A DNA stretch of 64,000 bases from Evernia prunastri. Its lineage: Eukaryota > Ascomycota > Lecanoromycetes > Lecanorales > Parmeliaceae. A program made the translations under genes and the position numbers. This document shows positions 44,916 to 55,663 of the stretch, piece after piece; positions within the stretch are counted from its first letter, which is position 1, and every line of letters starts with the position of its first letter. Under the pieces are notes generated by a model. It saw only the letters and a program-made list of their open reading frames with translations, was not told where the DNA came from and searched no databases. Where the stretch lies: contig NKYR01000134.1 in NCBI GenBank assembly GCA_003184365.1, positions 1 to 64,000 of the forward strand. Reading direction: 5' to 3'.

Positions 44916-45301
44916 CAACATCAAAATGCCTTCACCCCATCAAATTCGTCATCAAATATTCGGCACTAGCAATGGCAAAATTCATATGTATATGACTATT
45001 TCCGTCTTGCTATCATTTAGCTACTCGTTGTCACCTATTAATGCAATACCCTAACCCTAAATATACGAAAGCCCACTCAAAAACTCGTCTCTCATTTGAA
45101 ACAGGCTATGGCGACAACGATACTACGTGATAGCAAGACTAAGATGGTTATATATATATGAATTTAGTCATTTCTAATATACTTGTCGAAAATTTAATCA
45201 CAAATTTGATGCGGGGAAGGCATTTTGATGTTGGGCAGAATATATTTAGGGTTAGGGTATTGCATATCTAGGTGTGTTGCATATCTAGGTGACAACGAGT
45301 A
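44916..45301. repeat. Rearranged inverted repeats with telomere-like units
   Basis: A perfect 24-bp inverted pair containing two CCCTAA units lies at 45042-45065 and 45241-45264. The preceding 44916-45030 is also present inverted, with mismatches, at about 45107-45233. A CTCGTTGTCACCTA near 45024 returns inverted at 45288-45301. The order is A-B-A'-B' rather than a simple hairpin. Confidence 0.75.
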
Positions 45302-45632
45302 TGTTTTGATATCGTGAATTCTCCCTATACGCTAGTAGCAGCTCGGATAGGGCTAGGGCAAGGGCAACCCGATGTGAAAAGACACTCACCACACTCGCAA
45401 AACGGTGCCTGGTAGATTTGTATTCCCATTTGCGCTCAATCACTAGAGTACGAGTAGCAATTGGTGCGAGGTTCCCCCATACAAGTCATTTCGCTTCGGC
45501 GAAATACTGGTCAAGTTGTTCTCATCTCTGTACCCAGACCTATGAACACCCCCTTGATGACTGTTACGAATTCTCGGGCCTGAATCTTGCGCTTGAGTTG
45601 ATATCGTTCTGCACGCTGTGATAACGGGCATC
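45302..45632. other. ABHD12-like gene upstream region
   Basis: This is 331 bases of normal composition with no recognised gene. It presumably includes the promoter and 5' leader of the gene starting at 45633. Confidence 0.5.
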
Positions 45633-46820
45633 ATGGCCTACCTCCTGTTCAAGTATGTATCGATATCTGCAGCAGTTCTGGTCGGTCTTTACGCGGGTCT
45701 CCTTGGGCTTCTCACGACGTCGTTCTTTCAAGCCCATGTAGTCTATCTCCACACCATCCAGATGACCTGGTTCAAGGATCTCAACGTCCCTGAGTCCTTT
45801 GGCTTCATGCGTGGCCAGACCACCCCTTTCTCCATCCACTCTCCCACCGGCGGAGCGCTGTACGCCTGGCACATTCTGCCCATCGAGTTATACCGTCAGC
45901 ACGAGTCTGCTCTAGTCGCGGAAACTCCTGGTTTCGCCTCGGATATCACCTCCCGGCTCGCTTTCAGACTGTTGCGCGATGACCCTGATGCTCGGTTGAT
46001 CATCCACATGCACGGGGCCGCAGGCACCGTCGGCTCAGGCTACAGGGTCCCCAATTACCGCGCGCTATCGGCAGGGCAGCCTGGATCCATCCACGTCTTG
46101 ACCTTCGACTATCGAGGTTTCGGGCGCAGCCCCGGCACGCCGTCCGAGCGTGGCCTTTGCCTCGACGCCATCGCCGTGGTTGAATGGGCGATGAACGTAG
46201 CCCGCATCCCACCGTCCCGCATCCTCATCTTCAGCCAATCCATCGGCACCGCCGTGAGCCTCGCCGTTTCCGAGCACTTCGCCTTGCAGTCCTCTCCCGT
46301 GGTGTTTGCGGGCACCATCCTCGTCGCGCCGTTCGTAGACGTCGCGACCCTCGTCGCGACGTATCGTATCGCGGGCTCCATTCCCCTGTTGTCGCCGCTG
46401 GCCCGGTTCCCGCTGCTGTTCGACTACCTCGGTACCTTCATACGGGACAAGTGGTCGAGCAAGGACCGTATCGCGGGATATGTACGGGCGAATGAAGCGA
46501 ATGGGGAGAGATACAGGCTGACTCTGATCCACGCCGAGGATGATTACGACATTCCGTGGCATCACACGGAAGTGGTCTTCTGGCACGCCGTCAACGCTAC
46601 GGTGGCCCAGGGGATCAGCTACGATGCACTCGACGAGGTGAAGTATAAGTCGAAGACGGATCTGGGGGCTGCAGGGTCGGTAATGGAATGGCGGACGAAG
46701 AACGGCATCATCAGAGAGGAGATACTAAAGACTGGCCTGCACGATGTTGTCATGGGCAACCCGGTGATCACCATGGCCGTCATGCGCATCTTTGAAGCCG
46801 CCGAACCGTCCGACGAATGA
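45633..46820 (+). CDS. ABHD12-like membrane-anchored alpha/beta hydrolase
   Basis: A single exon encodes about 395 residues. An upstream in-frame GTG at 45618 was rejected in favour of the ATG at 45633. The N-terminal hydrophobic segment (residues about 7-33) is a signal anchor. The fold motifs are LIIHMHGAAGTVGSGYR (oxyanion region), FDYRGFGRSPG and the nucleophile elbow FSQSIGTA. The acid is probably in IHAEDDYDIPWHH, and the His is in LKTGLHDVVMG. ABHD12 enzymes hydrolyse lysophosphatidylserine and monoacylglycerols at membranes in animals; the fungal substrate is not known. The gene is GC-rich compared with the repeats on its left. Confidence 0.85.
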   Translation: MAYLLFKYVSISAAVLVGLYAGLLGLLTTSFFQAHVVYLHTIQMTWFKDLNVPESFGFMRGQTTPFSIHSPTGGALYAWHILPIELYRQHESALVAETPGFASDITSRLAFRLLRDDPDARLIIHMHGAAGTVGSGYRVPNYRALSAGQPGSIHVLTFDYRGFGRSPGTPSERGLCLDAIAVVEWAMNVARIPPSRILIFSQSIGTAVSLAVSEHFALQSSPVVFAGTILVAPFVDVATLVATYRIAGSIPLLSPLARFPLLFDYLGTFIRDKWSSKDRIAGYVRANEANGERYRLTLIHAEDDYDIPWHHTEVVFWHAVNATVAQGISYDALDEVKYKSKTDLGAAGSVMEWRTKNGIIREEILKTGLHDVVMGNPVITMAVMRIFEAAEPSDE

Positions 46821-47465
46821 TCTGACGTAGGGAGAGGTTAAGAGTAGATCACTTGGATTCAAAACTGTGCTTGAGCGGGTCTCTCGCCTACGATTTATAC
46901 ACTTTGGCATTGAATATGTATTGCGTCACTACTAGATCTGGTCCCAGACTTATATAAATCCTATTTTACCGCTTTTCTTCTACTTTGCTGCTGTACCGCT
47001 TACAAAGACTGTCAGCAGGGAGAGTGTTTGCCGAAGTCCCTTCATCTTGTTGCACATCAAAGGTTGGACCACCACGAAAGAAGAACAGAGATCGAGCCGG
47101 CCCAGATACATGAAACATAAAGGAGGAAAAGTCGTGCATAGAGGAGATTTAAAATGCCTTTGCGCAGATTGATGTGGTTATCGACCAAAACAAATTGAAA
47201 TAATCTAAAAACTACACTAAATAAGCAGCTTAAAAGCATCAAAAATATTTCGCTGCGTGGGAAATAGCGATCAACTGCGAAGACTGTCCATTTGTTCTGG
47301 CGACGGGGCTGGAGTGTAGAACGGAATTCAACGTCCTCATCCAGACTTCTCGCCCTCTATGCGTGACATTTACTTCATGCTCTTTCATATCTGTGTGTAT
47401 ATATACGCTCATCAGGAGGCATGGACCGTGTCTATCGGACCGAACAATAACTCGCTGTTGCCCGT
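46821..47465. other. Convergent intergenic region
   Basis: This 645-bp stretch separates the stops of the hydrolase (+) and the membrane protein (-). No gene was recognised. Confidence 0.55.
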
Positions 47466-48833
47466 TTACAAAATGTGAATCCAGTACGTCGAGACGACAT
47501 AGGTATCATAGACAGCCGGATCCGACGCCCTGAACGCCGCAATGACGCCACCGATCATGACGATGCGGCTGAGGAGGTACAACGCCGGCGACAGGAGGCT
47601 GACCATGGTCAGGGGCCCGCCCCAACGCACAACGACCTTCTCGAACTGGATGAAGATCAGCATGGAGACGATCGAGGCGAGCGCCGCCGCCCGCCACAGC
47701 CACGACTCCACGAGCGTCGGGAACACGGTGTTCCAGGATATGAGATGGAGCGCGCCGAAGGAGACGGCGAAAAGACATATCGCCGGCCAGAGGATCTTGG
47801 AGTGGTACAGCTCCGGGTCCCAGTATCCGACCACTATCTCCTTAGCAGAGGCTTTGGACGGCCCCGGCAGGTAAGTGTGGCGTTTCTTCTTCGGATCCTC
47901 ACCGCTCTCGAGTTCACGCGTAACGGCTTGCTTCGTTTCTTGCTTGGCCTTTTGCTCGGCTTCTAGAGAGGCTTTTCGTTGGGCATCTCGCAATGCTTTG
48001 TCGTCGGCTTCTTTCTCGAAGACTCGAGGTGTGAGATACCAGATGGTCCAGAGCGAGTTTTGCTTTCCTAATCCTTCGCTATCGAACGCGCTGCTGACAG
48101 CCATCGACTCGAAGGTCGTTCTCTGCCCCGAAAGCATGTCTGGAAGGTCCACGACGGATGGAGACCAGACATCCTTCGGTTTGACCCACCAGAAGAAATA
48201 CGTGATGGCGAACAGTGGGACGTAGCTGAGGGTCATGGCTTCAAGCTGGGAGAGGGGAAGATTGTGAGCACGTCGCATTATGCTCTGGGCCACGAACCAA
48301 GACACTTGGCCGAGCGCCAGTAGCTTCGCGGTCCCGTCCGCGTTACTCTTATCGCGAATGTTCTCCTCGGATAGGCCCCACAGCGCGTGATCGTTCCAGT
48401 CAATTAGCCCTTGCTCGAGCAGCCAGGTGTACTGGTTCGGCCATATCACCTTCTCGCCCCGCGGCGTGCGGTACCTGAGAGCGAGCATGCCGATATAGAA
48501 AGCGTGAACGAGCTTCAGACACCCCCCCGTCACCCCCGCGCAGTTCTTCACCATCTTCCGCGCCTGGCTCCATTCCTGGAGTCCCTCGACGGCGATGAAC
48601 TCCGGCGCGAGGATGGTTTTGAGGAACAGCGTGACCTTGTGCAGCTTCTGGATCAACGGCCGTTTGTAGACCCGCGGATGTATCACCACCCAGGTACACA
48701 GGAAGATGGTGAAGAGGCACGTGACGATGAGCCCGAGTGTCCCTCGCCCGGGCGATTCGAGCACCCATCCGACCAGAGCCTGTGCTGTAGGCGATGGACT
48801 CGAGCCGCATCCGGAGCAAGAGGACGGGTCCAT
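47466..48833 (-). CDS. Fungal multi-pass membrane protein of unknown function
   Basis: An intron-free frame of 455 residues. Hydrophobic segments lie near residues 33-54, 115-128, 175-188, 203-220, 345-365, 378-395 and 405-430. They are split by a charged, coiled-coil-prone linker (about residues 275-325, with repeated KA/EA residues). Conserved-looking motifs include LGQVSWFVAQSIMRR and FFWWVKPKDVW, which I associate with a large uncharacterised family in filamentous fungi. No enzymatic motif is visible. Function unknown. Confidence 0.8.
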   Translation of the reverse strand: MDPSSCSGCGSSPSPTAQALVGWVLESPGRGTLGLIVTCLFTIFLCTWVVIHPRVYKRPLIQKLHKVTLFLKTILAPEFIAVEGLQEWSQARKMVKNCAGVTGGCLKLVHAFYIGMLALRYRTPRGEKVIWPNQYTWLLEQGLIDWNDHALWGLSEENIRDKSNADGTAKLLALGQVSWFVAQSIMRRAHNLPLSQLEAMTLSYVPLFAITYFFWWVKPKDVWSPSVVDLPDMLSGQRTTFESMAVSSAFDSEGLGKQNSLWTIWYLTPRVFEKEADDKALRDAQRKASLEAEQKAKQETKQAVTRELESGEDPKKKRHTYLPGPSKASAKEIVVGYWDPELYHSKILWPAICLFAVSFGALHLISWNTVFPTLVESWLWRAAALASIVSMLIFIQFEKVVVRWGGPLTMVSLLSPALYLLSRIVMIGGVIAAFRASDPAVYDTYVVSTYWIHIL

Positions 48834-50784
48834 CGCGGCGGTTTACGTTCCTCTGCCGGCTAGTGGGCGTAGGTAGTCTGAATGCAGCGCATTTGGCTGG
48901 ACTACGGATATGCCCTGGACGAAGTAGAAAGGGGTTTCCCCGATCCATTGCGAAGGTTTATCTACTTTCTACCGGTACTCGAAGTAGGGGGGGATTCAAG
49001 ATCTGCCGATCTTACAGCTGCAACCCACGGGGAACAAGCCCGGTGGTTGGTGGCATACGCGCCCAGTGGCAGGGAAGGGTGATCCGGCGCCCCCACCTAC
49101 CCGGTAATGAGTGCTACCCTTCTTCCATTAAGCGCCCTCTCCTATTGCTGTATTAGTCGAAACGTACGGTTGCTTCTGAGATGGGATGGATCATCGAGGC
49201 AAAGAGTGTGCCTCCAATTCCATTTCTATTTTTGGAAAATCCACGCTAGGGCGAAACGAGTATAGGCTAAGGTACGCCGCGTTTGTTTCTACTAGTGATG
49301 TGACTGGACTGCATGCGAAGTTGCAAATACATGCAGGTGGGCATAGGTATGGACCACAATAACTTGGATAGCAACCGGCACTGGTCTGTGAGTGTGGTCC
49401 TTGGCGATTTGCGGTTTGGGTGGCTTCAGCCCCCTCCCAGATCGCCAAGCCAATGCTTCCCTTTTCGTTCGCGCTTAGGATACGGAACAGTAGGGATGGC
49501 AAAGGGGTATCTGTCATGAAAGTCTGGGACGATGCAAATCAACACCTGTCTTTGAGGCAGGACGTTCCATTTCTGAGAGATCCTGATATGAGAAGGAGAC
49601 TCGTATATGATGCTCTATTTTCAAGTAACGATAATTGAGAGTGCAACCCAATTGAGCTTGGCAGCACTACTCGGAACGCCTCCATATTGCGAATAGATAG
49701 ATATCTCTCTTCTTGGGGAAAAGAGCAATGACTATTTGTTGAACGATTTCAACTTGGGGAAGGTGAAGTCTATATAACATCAGTCGACGATAGAAGCGCG
49801 CTGAGCCCGATCGTGGTATCGTCTAAGCGTTCTATAATAATCACGTTATCGAAACAACGAAGTATTATATCTTCACATCAGATTCTCAACCAGCAACTGC
49901 GAGTATACGCCATGCATTATACATCTGTACCTCTCCTTGACCTATGGCCTTTGTGCCTTCTGTATGAAGTATCTAGGCGAGCGGGACCGAAATCGAGCAA
50001 TGTTGGGAGCGAAAGGCTCGAAATCGAGGGGTTTGAGATACGAGCACTGAGGTCCAAGGCGATATCGTTCCGCAGAGCTATCCTGATACTCTCCGTGGCA
50101 GTATTCCCGTTACTGGCCGTAGTCTTCTCCGTTACGTCTTTCGAGCTCCACTGCTTCTTTTGCTCCTACACTTGCTCTGCCTGCTCTACAAAGAAGCTGG
50201 GGACAGACATCTGGCTGCTGGATGCCATAGTGGTTGGATTGCCCAGGGAAGAGATCACACAAAATTGTTGTCGACGTACAGTCTCAGGGGGGAAGCGGTC
50301 TTGTTGGAAAAGATAGAGGCTCTGAAGGTGGGAGCACTGTAACACTGTAGCGCCATAGCACCGTAGACGAGCAAAGCTGGATTTAGGGTATCACTAACAC
50401 GTTGTCAAGGCGGAGACGTAGCAATGGCAATGTGTCCAGAATCTATTGGTTATTGTTGTCAGTCAAAGCAAGAACAACCCAGAACAAAGCTAGGAGATTT
50501 GAGTGACCTGGTCATTGTTAAGAAGAACAATAGTGCAGGTGACTGCGGATAGAAATAGGAAGAAGTCGTACTCGCATCCATGTCTTTGCCAAGCCTTGCT
50601 CCGGTGGCGTCGGCTGATGACATTGACTCCGCCCGCTAAAGAAACGAACCTCCTGGAATCCCTAAAGCATCTCATCAGCACACCACCACTGGATCATTTG
50701 AGCCATCTACCATTGCCTTATACTTACCTCTTGACTCTCACTTTTCTTTCTGACTGGTAAAGAAAGGTTGCTGTGAGTCTCACA
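48834..50784. other. Long intergenic region, nothing confidently coding
   Basis: Open frames of 60-170 codons occur on both strands. The largest (49813-50316, +) begins at GTG and has hydrophobic stretches but no recognisable domain. It could be an orphan gene or chance. No repeat was recognised. Confidence 0.5.
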
Positions 50785-52065
50785 ATGAGCTCACAGAAGT
50801 ACGAAAGGGGGAGTGAGCATTGTGCGACAGCATAACCCCTGTGCCTGCTTCCACTATGTATCTTCCCTACGGCCGACGCTGACATTCATCTATCACAGGT
50901 GTCCGCAAATGATGACGATGAATGTCGAGATACTTCTCAAAGACCTTCAAACACAGACAATAACATTCCCTCTTCTCCACCGCCTTCTTTTCGCTCCCGC
51001 GCGTCATCTCCGTCATCCCGACACCTACTCTCCGAAGACCCTATAACAACAGAAGCCGAGAGAACGCTGGCAGATACTTTCGACGACGGATCGGATTCTG
51101 ATGACGATGGCCATAATGAAGGAGACGACCGCCAGCGCCTCATGAGGGCCAATACCCATCAATCCGAACCAGAGCAGCGGGTAGTACATAATGGCAACGG
51201 ATCAAACCCACCAGCAGCTGTCACGAGACTTCCCGTCGTCGCCCCTATAGTCCCATCAAATGTCCCTGCCAGAACCTATACAGGCGCCCCACCCTTCTCT
51301 ACTTTCTCTCATTCTAACGACGGCGTCTTTGCAAATCTAAATGCAAAGCCAGAGCGCGGCGAAAAGTTGGAGGAACAGCCGCCGGTAAGTAAAAGCATTG
51401 CGTTACGTCTTGCGTGCTTCATGCTAATTCTTTCGTAGTCCTACGAAGCCGCTGCCGCGGACGCCACACCCCCTTACTGGGAAACCACTATCCTAGCACC
51501 TGGACACCTCACATCTAGCGACGAAGTATATGTCGATGGACTCCCTGTCGGCTCCCTCTTCAGCTTTGTATGGAATGCCATGATCAGCATGTCCTTCACC
51601 CTTGTCGGTTTCCTCCTGACCTACCTCCTGCACACCACACATGCTGCGAAGAACGGCTCTAAAGCCGGTTTGGGTATCACACTCGTTCAATATGGGTTCT
51701 ATATGCGCAGTGGCAGATCTACGGTACCGGATCCTACTAACGGTCAGGATCCAGCCTTCACAGCGCCGCAGGATCCAAACAGTCACGACTTCGACCCCAA
51801 TACCGTCTCTGACAGCGCAGCCGCCGCAGCGGCTGCCGCTATAGCGGACAGTTCTCAGCAAGCGGCGGCGAGTGGTGCGACCAGTGTAGCAAACAGTGAC
51901 TGGCTCGCATATGCACTAATGATTGTGGGATGGTTTATACTCATCCGGGCGGTTAGCGATTTCTTCAAAGCAAGACGACATGAACAATTGGTGTTGCAGA
52001 GCCCTGGCCGTGGACTCAACGTTCCTGTTGTTGCGGATAATGAAAGGCCGGAGGAGGCGGTTTGA
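50785..52065 (+). CDS. BSD2: Bsd2/NDFIP-like ubiquitin-ligase adaptor
   Basis: The main exons are about 50899-51384 and 51439-52065, joined by a 54-bp intron that completes the PY motif QPPSYEAA. A second PY motif is TPPYWETT. An acidic, serine-rich N-terminus is followed by hydrophobic segments (SFVWNAMISMSFTLVGFLL, LGITLVQYGFYM and WLAYALMIVGWFILI). Bsd2 recruits the HECT ligase Rsp5 to send metal transporters and misfolded membrane proteins to the vacuole. The exon at 50899 has no ATG. An upstream ATG at 50785 (MSSQKYER) is a likely start, but its donor (AGTGAGC) does not give a clean phase, so the first join is unresolved. Confidence 0.82.
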
Positions 52066-52491
52066 GGGTTCCGTCGGACGGCGCATTTCGGGATGCTTGA
52101 GTAAGAGCTAGGGTATTGGAGAGTAAGCAAGGCGTTGATAAATCATGTCTGTTGTACGAATTTGATTTATTTTTTATGAACATCTCCATCTTCGCCTCTC
52201 TGTCTCTCAGTGTTAGCAAGAGTGTGTCAATCGAACCTTGGCCATTCTCTTTGTCCGATTACCCCTGCATATTATATCAATTGTCCGGCTTCGGCTTCCT
52301 CGGCTAATACCCGAATTTCGTCACTCTCACGCTCAACGAAGCGGAGCTGCTAAATTCAAGATTCCTTATCACCGAGCTACTCTCACGTCTAGATTTACAT
52401 CGTATCGCCTTGCTTTTTCCGCCCTCCTGCTAGCTATCTCACCAATCGCTCTGCGACTTACCGCCTTCCCTCCCTCATATCGTCAGCAGCA
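52066..52491. other. Intergenic, upstream of NADH dehydrogenase
   Basis: These 426 bases lie between two genes on the same strand. A CT-rich stretch occurs towards the NADH dehydrogenase start. No gene was recognised. Confidence 0.55.
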
Positions 52492-54941
52492 ATGGTATCC
52501 CTGCGCCTAATTCGACGACTCCCTACGCCCCTAACGGACAGCGTCTTTTACAGGTCGCGTGCATGCACCCGTGGCTTTGCGCATTCTTGTCGTATGAAGG
52601 CCACAGTCGGTCTGGATGCCCTTGATGCAAGCAAGGGCGATCGCGAACGCGTCGTTATCCTGGGCTCTGGCTGGGCTGGTGAGTTGTTGACAGTCGACAC
52701 CGAAAAGAAGACTGTGCTGTTGACACAAAGCGCAAAAGGCTACGTCCTCTCCCAGCGTCTCTCCGCGAAATACCAAACCCTCGTCATCTCCCCCCGCTCC
52801 TACTTCGTCTTCACCCCGCTCCTCAACTCCACGGCAACCGGCACCCTCGAATTCCGAACCGCCCTCGAGCCCGTCCGCTCACGACGCAAACCGAACGTCG
52901 AGTTCATGCAAGGCTGGGCCGACGACGTGGATTTCGGGCGGAAGACGGTGACGGTCGAGGAAAGCGTCGTGGACCCCCGGCAGGGCAAGGCGCTGGCGGA
53001 GGATCGGCGCGAAGACCATAGCGCCGGGGAGGTCACGTACGAGAAAAAAGGGCTGCGCAGGGAAGGCAAGAGGTGGGAGGTGTCGTACGATAAATTGGTG
53101 GTTACGGTCGGGTGCTACTCCCAGACGTTTGGCACCAAGGGCGTCAAGGAACATGCTTTCTTCATGAAAGATGTTGGGGATGCACGACGCATACGGAAGC
53201 GGGTTCTGGAGTGAGTGCACATTTCGGAAGATAGCCTTGCCGGTCAGACCCGCTTTGCGCCGCGCAACGCATGCCTCGCGAGCAGGAGGCGGGTGTCAAT
53301 CTCCAAACGTGTCTTATAAGCTGGGTGAGTTGCCTCAAGGAAGCCATGCGGATTGTAAGATGAGTAGGTGCTTTGAGATTGCCAGTTTGCCTACTACGAG
53401 TGAAAAACTTCGTGGTACGTATTTCGCGTTTAAGTTACTGCTCCAGATTCTGGAAGAAGAAAGCTCCTTTACTCCTCAGTACATGTCGTCTTTTAGCTCT
53501 CTAATCTTGTCTTATTGTTCGGATCCCAAATTCCACAAAGACACCGACTCCGACGCTTCGGAGTAGAACCCTTTTACTTGATAACCACTTGGGTTTAAAT
53601 TCCTTCTCTGTGGAGCAAGAAAAGGCTTTTTTCCCCCCCAGAAATGTCTCAATCTTCATGCGAAAGGCCATGTTGCAGTGATGAAAGGACATTCCTGCTC
53701 TCAAATTTTTGAGTCTCTATCCTAGAGAGAGTGACGCTGACCTTGAAACCTGCATAGGTACGTACATTTCGGAGCTGATCCTTCCCATTCAAGATGGATA
53801 TTGAGTCCCAAGGCACGTTTCGGGAGCAGGAGGGCCTATCTACTCCCAAGAGCTGTCTCGCAGCCCCAATTGCTCCTTCATATAAGTAATGCTGACTTCG
53901 AAACGTGCATAGAACAGCTTCTACGCTTCGCAATCGTAGGCGGCGGGCCCACAGGCATGGAGTTCGCAGCCGAGCTCAGCGACTTAGTACATCAAGACCT
54001 CAGCAAGCTCTACCCAGCCTTGACGCCAAAAGTGCGCATCGCAGTCCACGACGTCGCGGATAAAGTCCTCAGCATGTTCGACGAAAAGCTCAGCAAGTAC
54101 GCAATGGACGCGTTCCGCCGCGAAGGCGTCGAGGTGAAAACCTCACACCACGTGCAGGAGCTCCGCCCCGGCCTTCCGCGCACCGGCTCGGACGAGAACA
54201 TGGAGGACGTGGCCGACCCGCAGGGCTGCTACACGCTCACGACGAAGGAAGACGGCGACGTGGGCGTCGGCCTGTGCGTCTGGAGCACGGGCAACATGGT
54301 TAACCCATTCGTCCAGAAAGCACTCGACAAGACCCACGGATTCCCGTCGGCCTCCGCGTCCGTCACCGACGGCAACCCACCCGACGAGCTGGAGGCGAAG
54401 GAATGGATGATAGAAAAGCACCCCAAAACCGGCGCCATCGTCGTCGACGACCGCCTCCGCGTCCAGCTCCGCTCCAAGTCCTTATCCGGAGAGAAACCCG
54501 ATGCCGCGGCGACGATGACGGACGTCTTCGCGCTCGGCGACAACGCCTCGATCCGCGGCGCCAACCTGCCCGCCACGGCGCAGACGGCGTCCCAGCAGGC
54601 GCTCTGGCTGGGCAAACGGTTGAACAGGGGCGATGTGGACGGCCAGCGTTTCACGTTTAGGAATCTGGGCATCATGACTTATTTGGGGAATAGCAAGGGT
54701 ATGGTGCAGACGGAGGGGTGGTTGGGGGATATCAGCGGCCGGGTGGCGTGGTTAATTTGGCGGGGGGCTTATTTGACTATGAGTGTCAGCTGGAGGAATA
54801 AGATTCTGATTCCGGTTTATTGGTACGTGTTGCGTTCCCTTCGTCGTCTGGAAGTGGAATTGAATGGATAGGGCTAATATGTATACAATACATCACAGGT
54901 TCCTCACCTGGGCTTTCGGAAGGGACATCACACGCTTCTGA
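52492..54941 (+). CDS. Alternative (type II) NADH dehydrogenase, mitochondrial
   Basis: Exons are 52492-52678, 52739-53210, 53368-53414, 53913-54822 and 54899-54941. An arginine-rich presequence is followed by the FAD-binding motif VVILGSGWAG, SPRSYFVFTPLLNSTATGTL, the NADH-binding motif FAIVGGGPTGMEFAAEL and the FAD-contact region DVFALGDNASIRG. The C-terminus is typical (WFLTWAFGRDITRF). The enzyme oxidises NADH and reduces ubiquinone without pumping protons, as NDE1/NDI1 do. No EF-hand is seen. Intron 1 is 60 bp, a multiple of three, without an in-frame stop, so the frame reads through it. Intron 3 is 498 bp and internally duplicated. Confidence 0.92.
53415..53912 (+). other. Long composite intron with internal AG|GT junction
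   Basis: The intron starts GTACGTATTTCG and ends CGTGCATAG. In the middle (53757/53758) an intron end CCTGCATAG directly meets a new start GTACGTACATTTCG. The last 26 bases of the two halves are alike, as are their first bases. Removing either both units or the whole gives the same spliced product. Confidence 0.75.
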
Positions 54942-55663
54942 GAAAGTCGTATCCCCATCCTGTCTCTCTTCTCTTTCCGTCGCTGAAAGCTTAGTGCCCC
55001 TCACCCCGCTGTAGTATATCAAATCATTCTAATACCCATGAGTGCATTTTCGGACCCTTGTTCGAGGTACGCGGCCTCTGAGACGCAGACTTGGCGAAGA
55101 TGGGAAGCCCGTCGCGTGAGAGATGGCCATGGCGGATCCGATGGTTTTCGGGTTTGTCGTTCACGGTGCAGACAGGACTGGTTTGGACTGGTCTGGTCGT
55201 ATTGCGAGGTCGGTTGGTGGTTGCGTTGGCTTTGATGGCTGTGGAGGTGTTGCTGTTGGAGGCCAGTAAGTCTGAAGATCGATTCGCGTAGAGTGTTAGA
55301 TGCTGGGGTGGAGTCGGATGGGTGTTTTTGTGCTGGTTGCAGCTGCTGTGCTTGCTTCCGTGTGACTTTCGTCTGTGGTTGCGACTAATTGGTGTGTAAG
55401 GTATCGTATTAGGTCTAGGTCACATTTTCTGTGTTATATTTCTATTCATGCACGCAGAGATTTCAATGTTCTTCTTCGGTGTGTTCAGAATCACGATCGA
55501 GCCGAGTGGATTTTTAACACCCTGTATTCAAGAACCAGGATCCATTGTCTGCTACTTTTGAGATGCACTACTGGCGTGTTGACGGTGTGTTGATCAGAAC
55601 GGGGAGTCAACGTGCTCTCTGTTTTCGGTCAGAAATATTTTCACCGACCTTCATATTTGCAAT
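54942..55663. other. Intergenic, nothing recognised
   Basis: The region has normal base composition with short open frames only. It precedes the F-box-like gene. Confidence 0.5.

Noticed and set aside
44916..45301. Chromosome end or true telomere
   Set aside because: Only two TTAGGG units occur in each arm and ordinary genes continue on both sides.
49813..50316. Possible orphan membrane protein
   Set aside because: It begins at GTG, has no recognisable family and no supporting splice or neighbour evidence.
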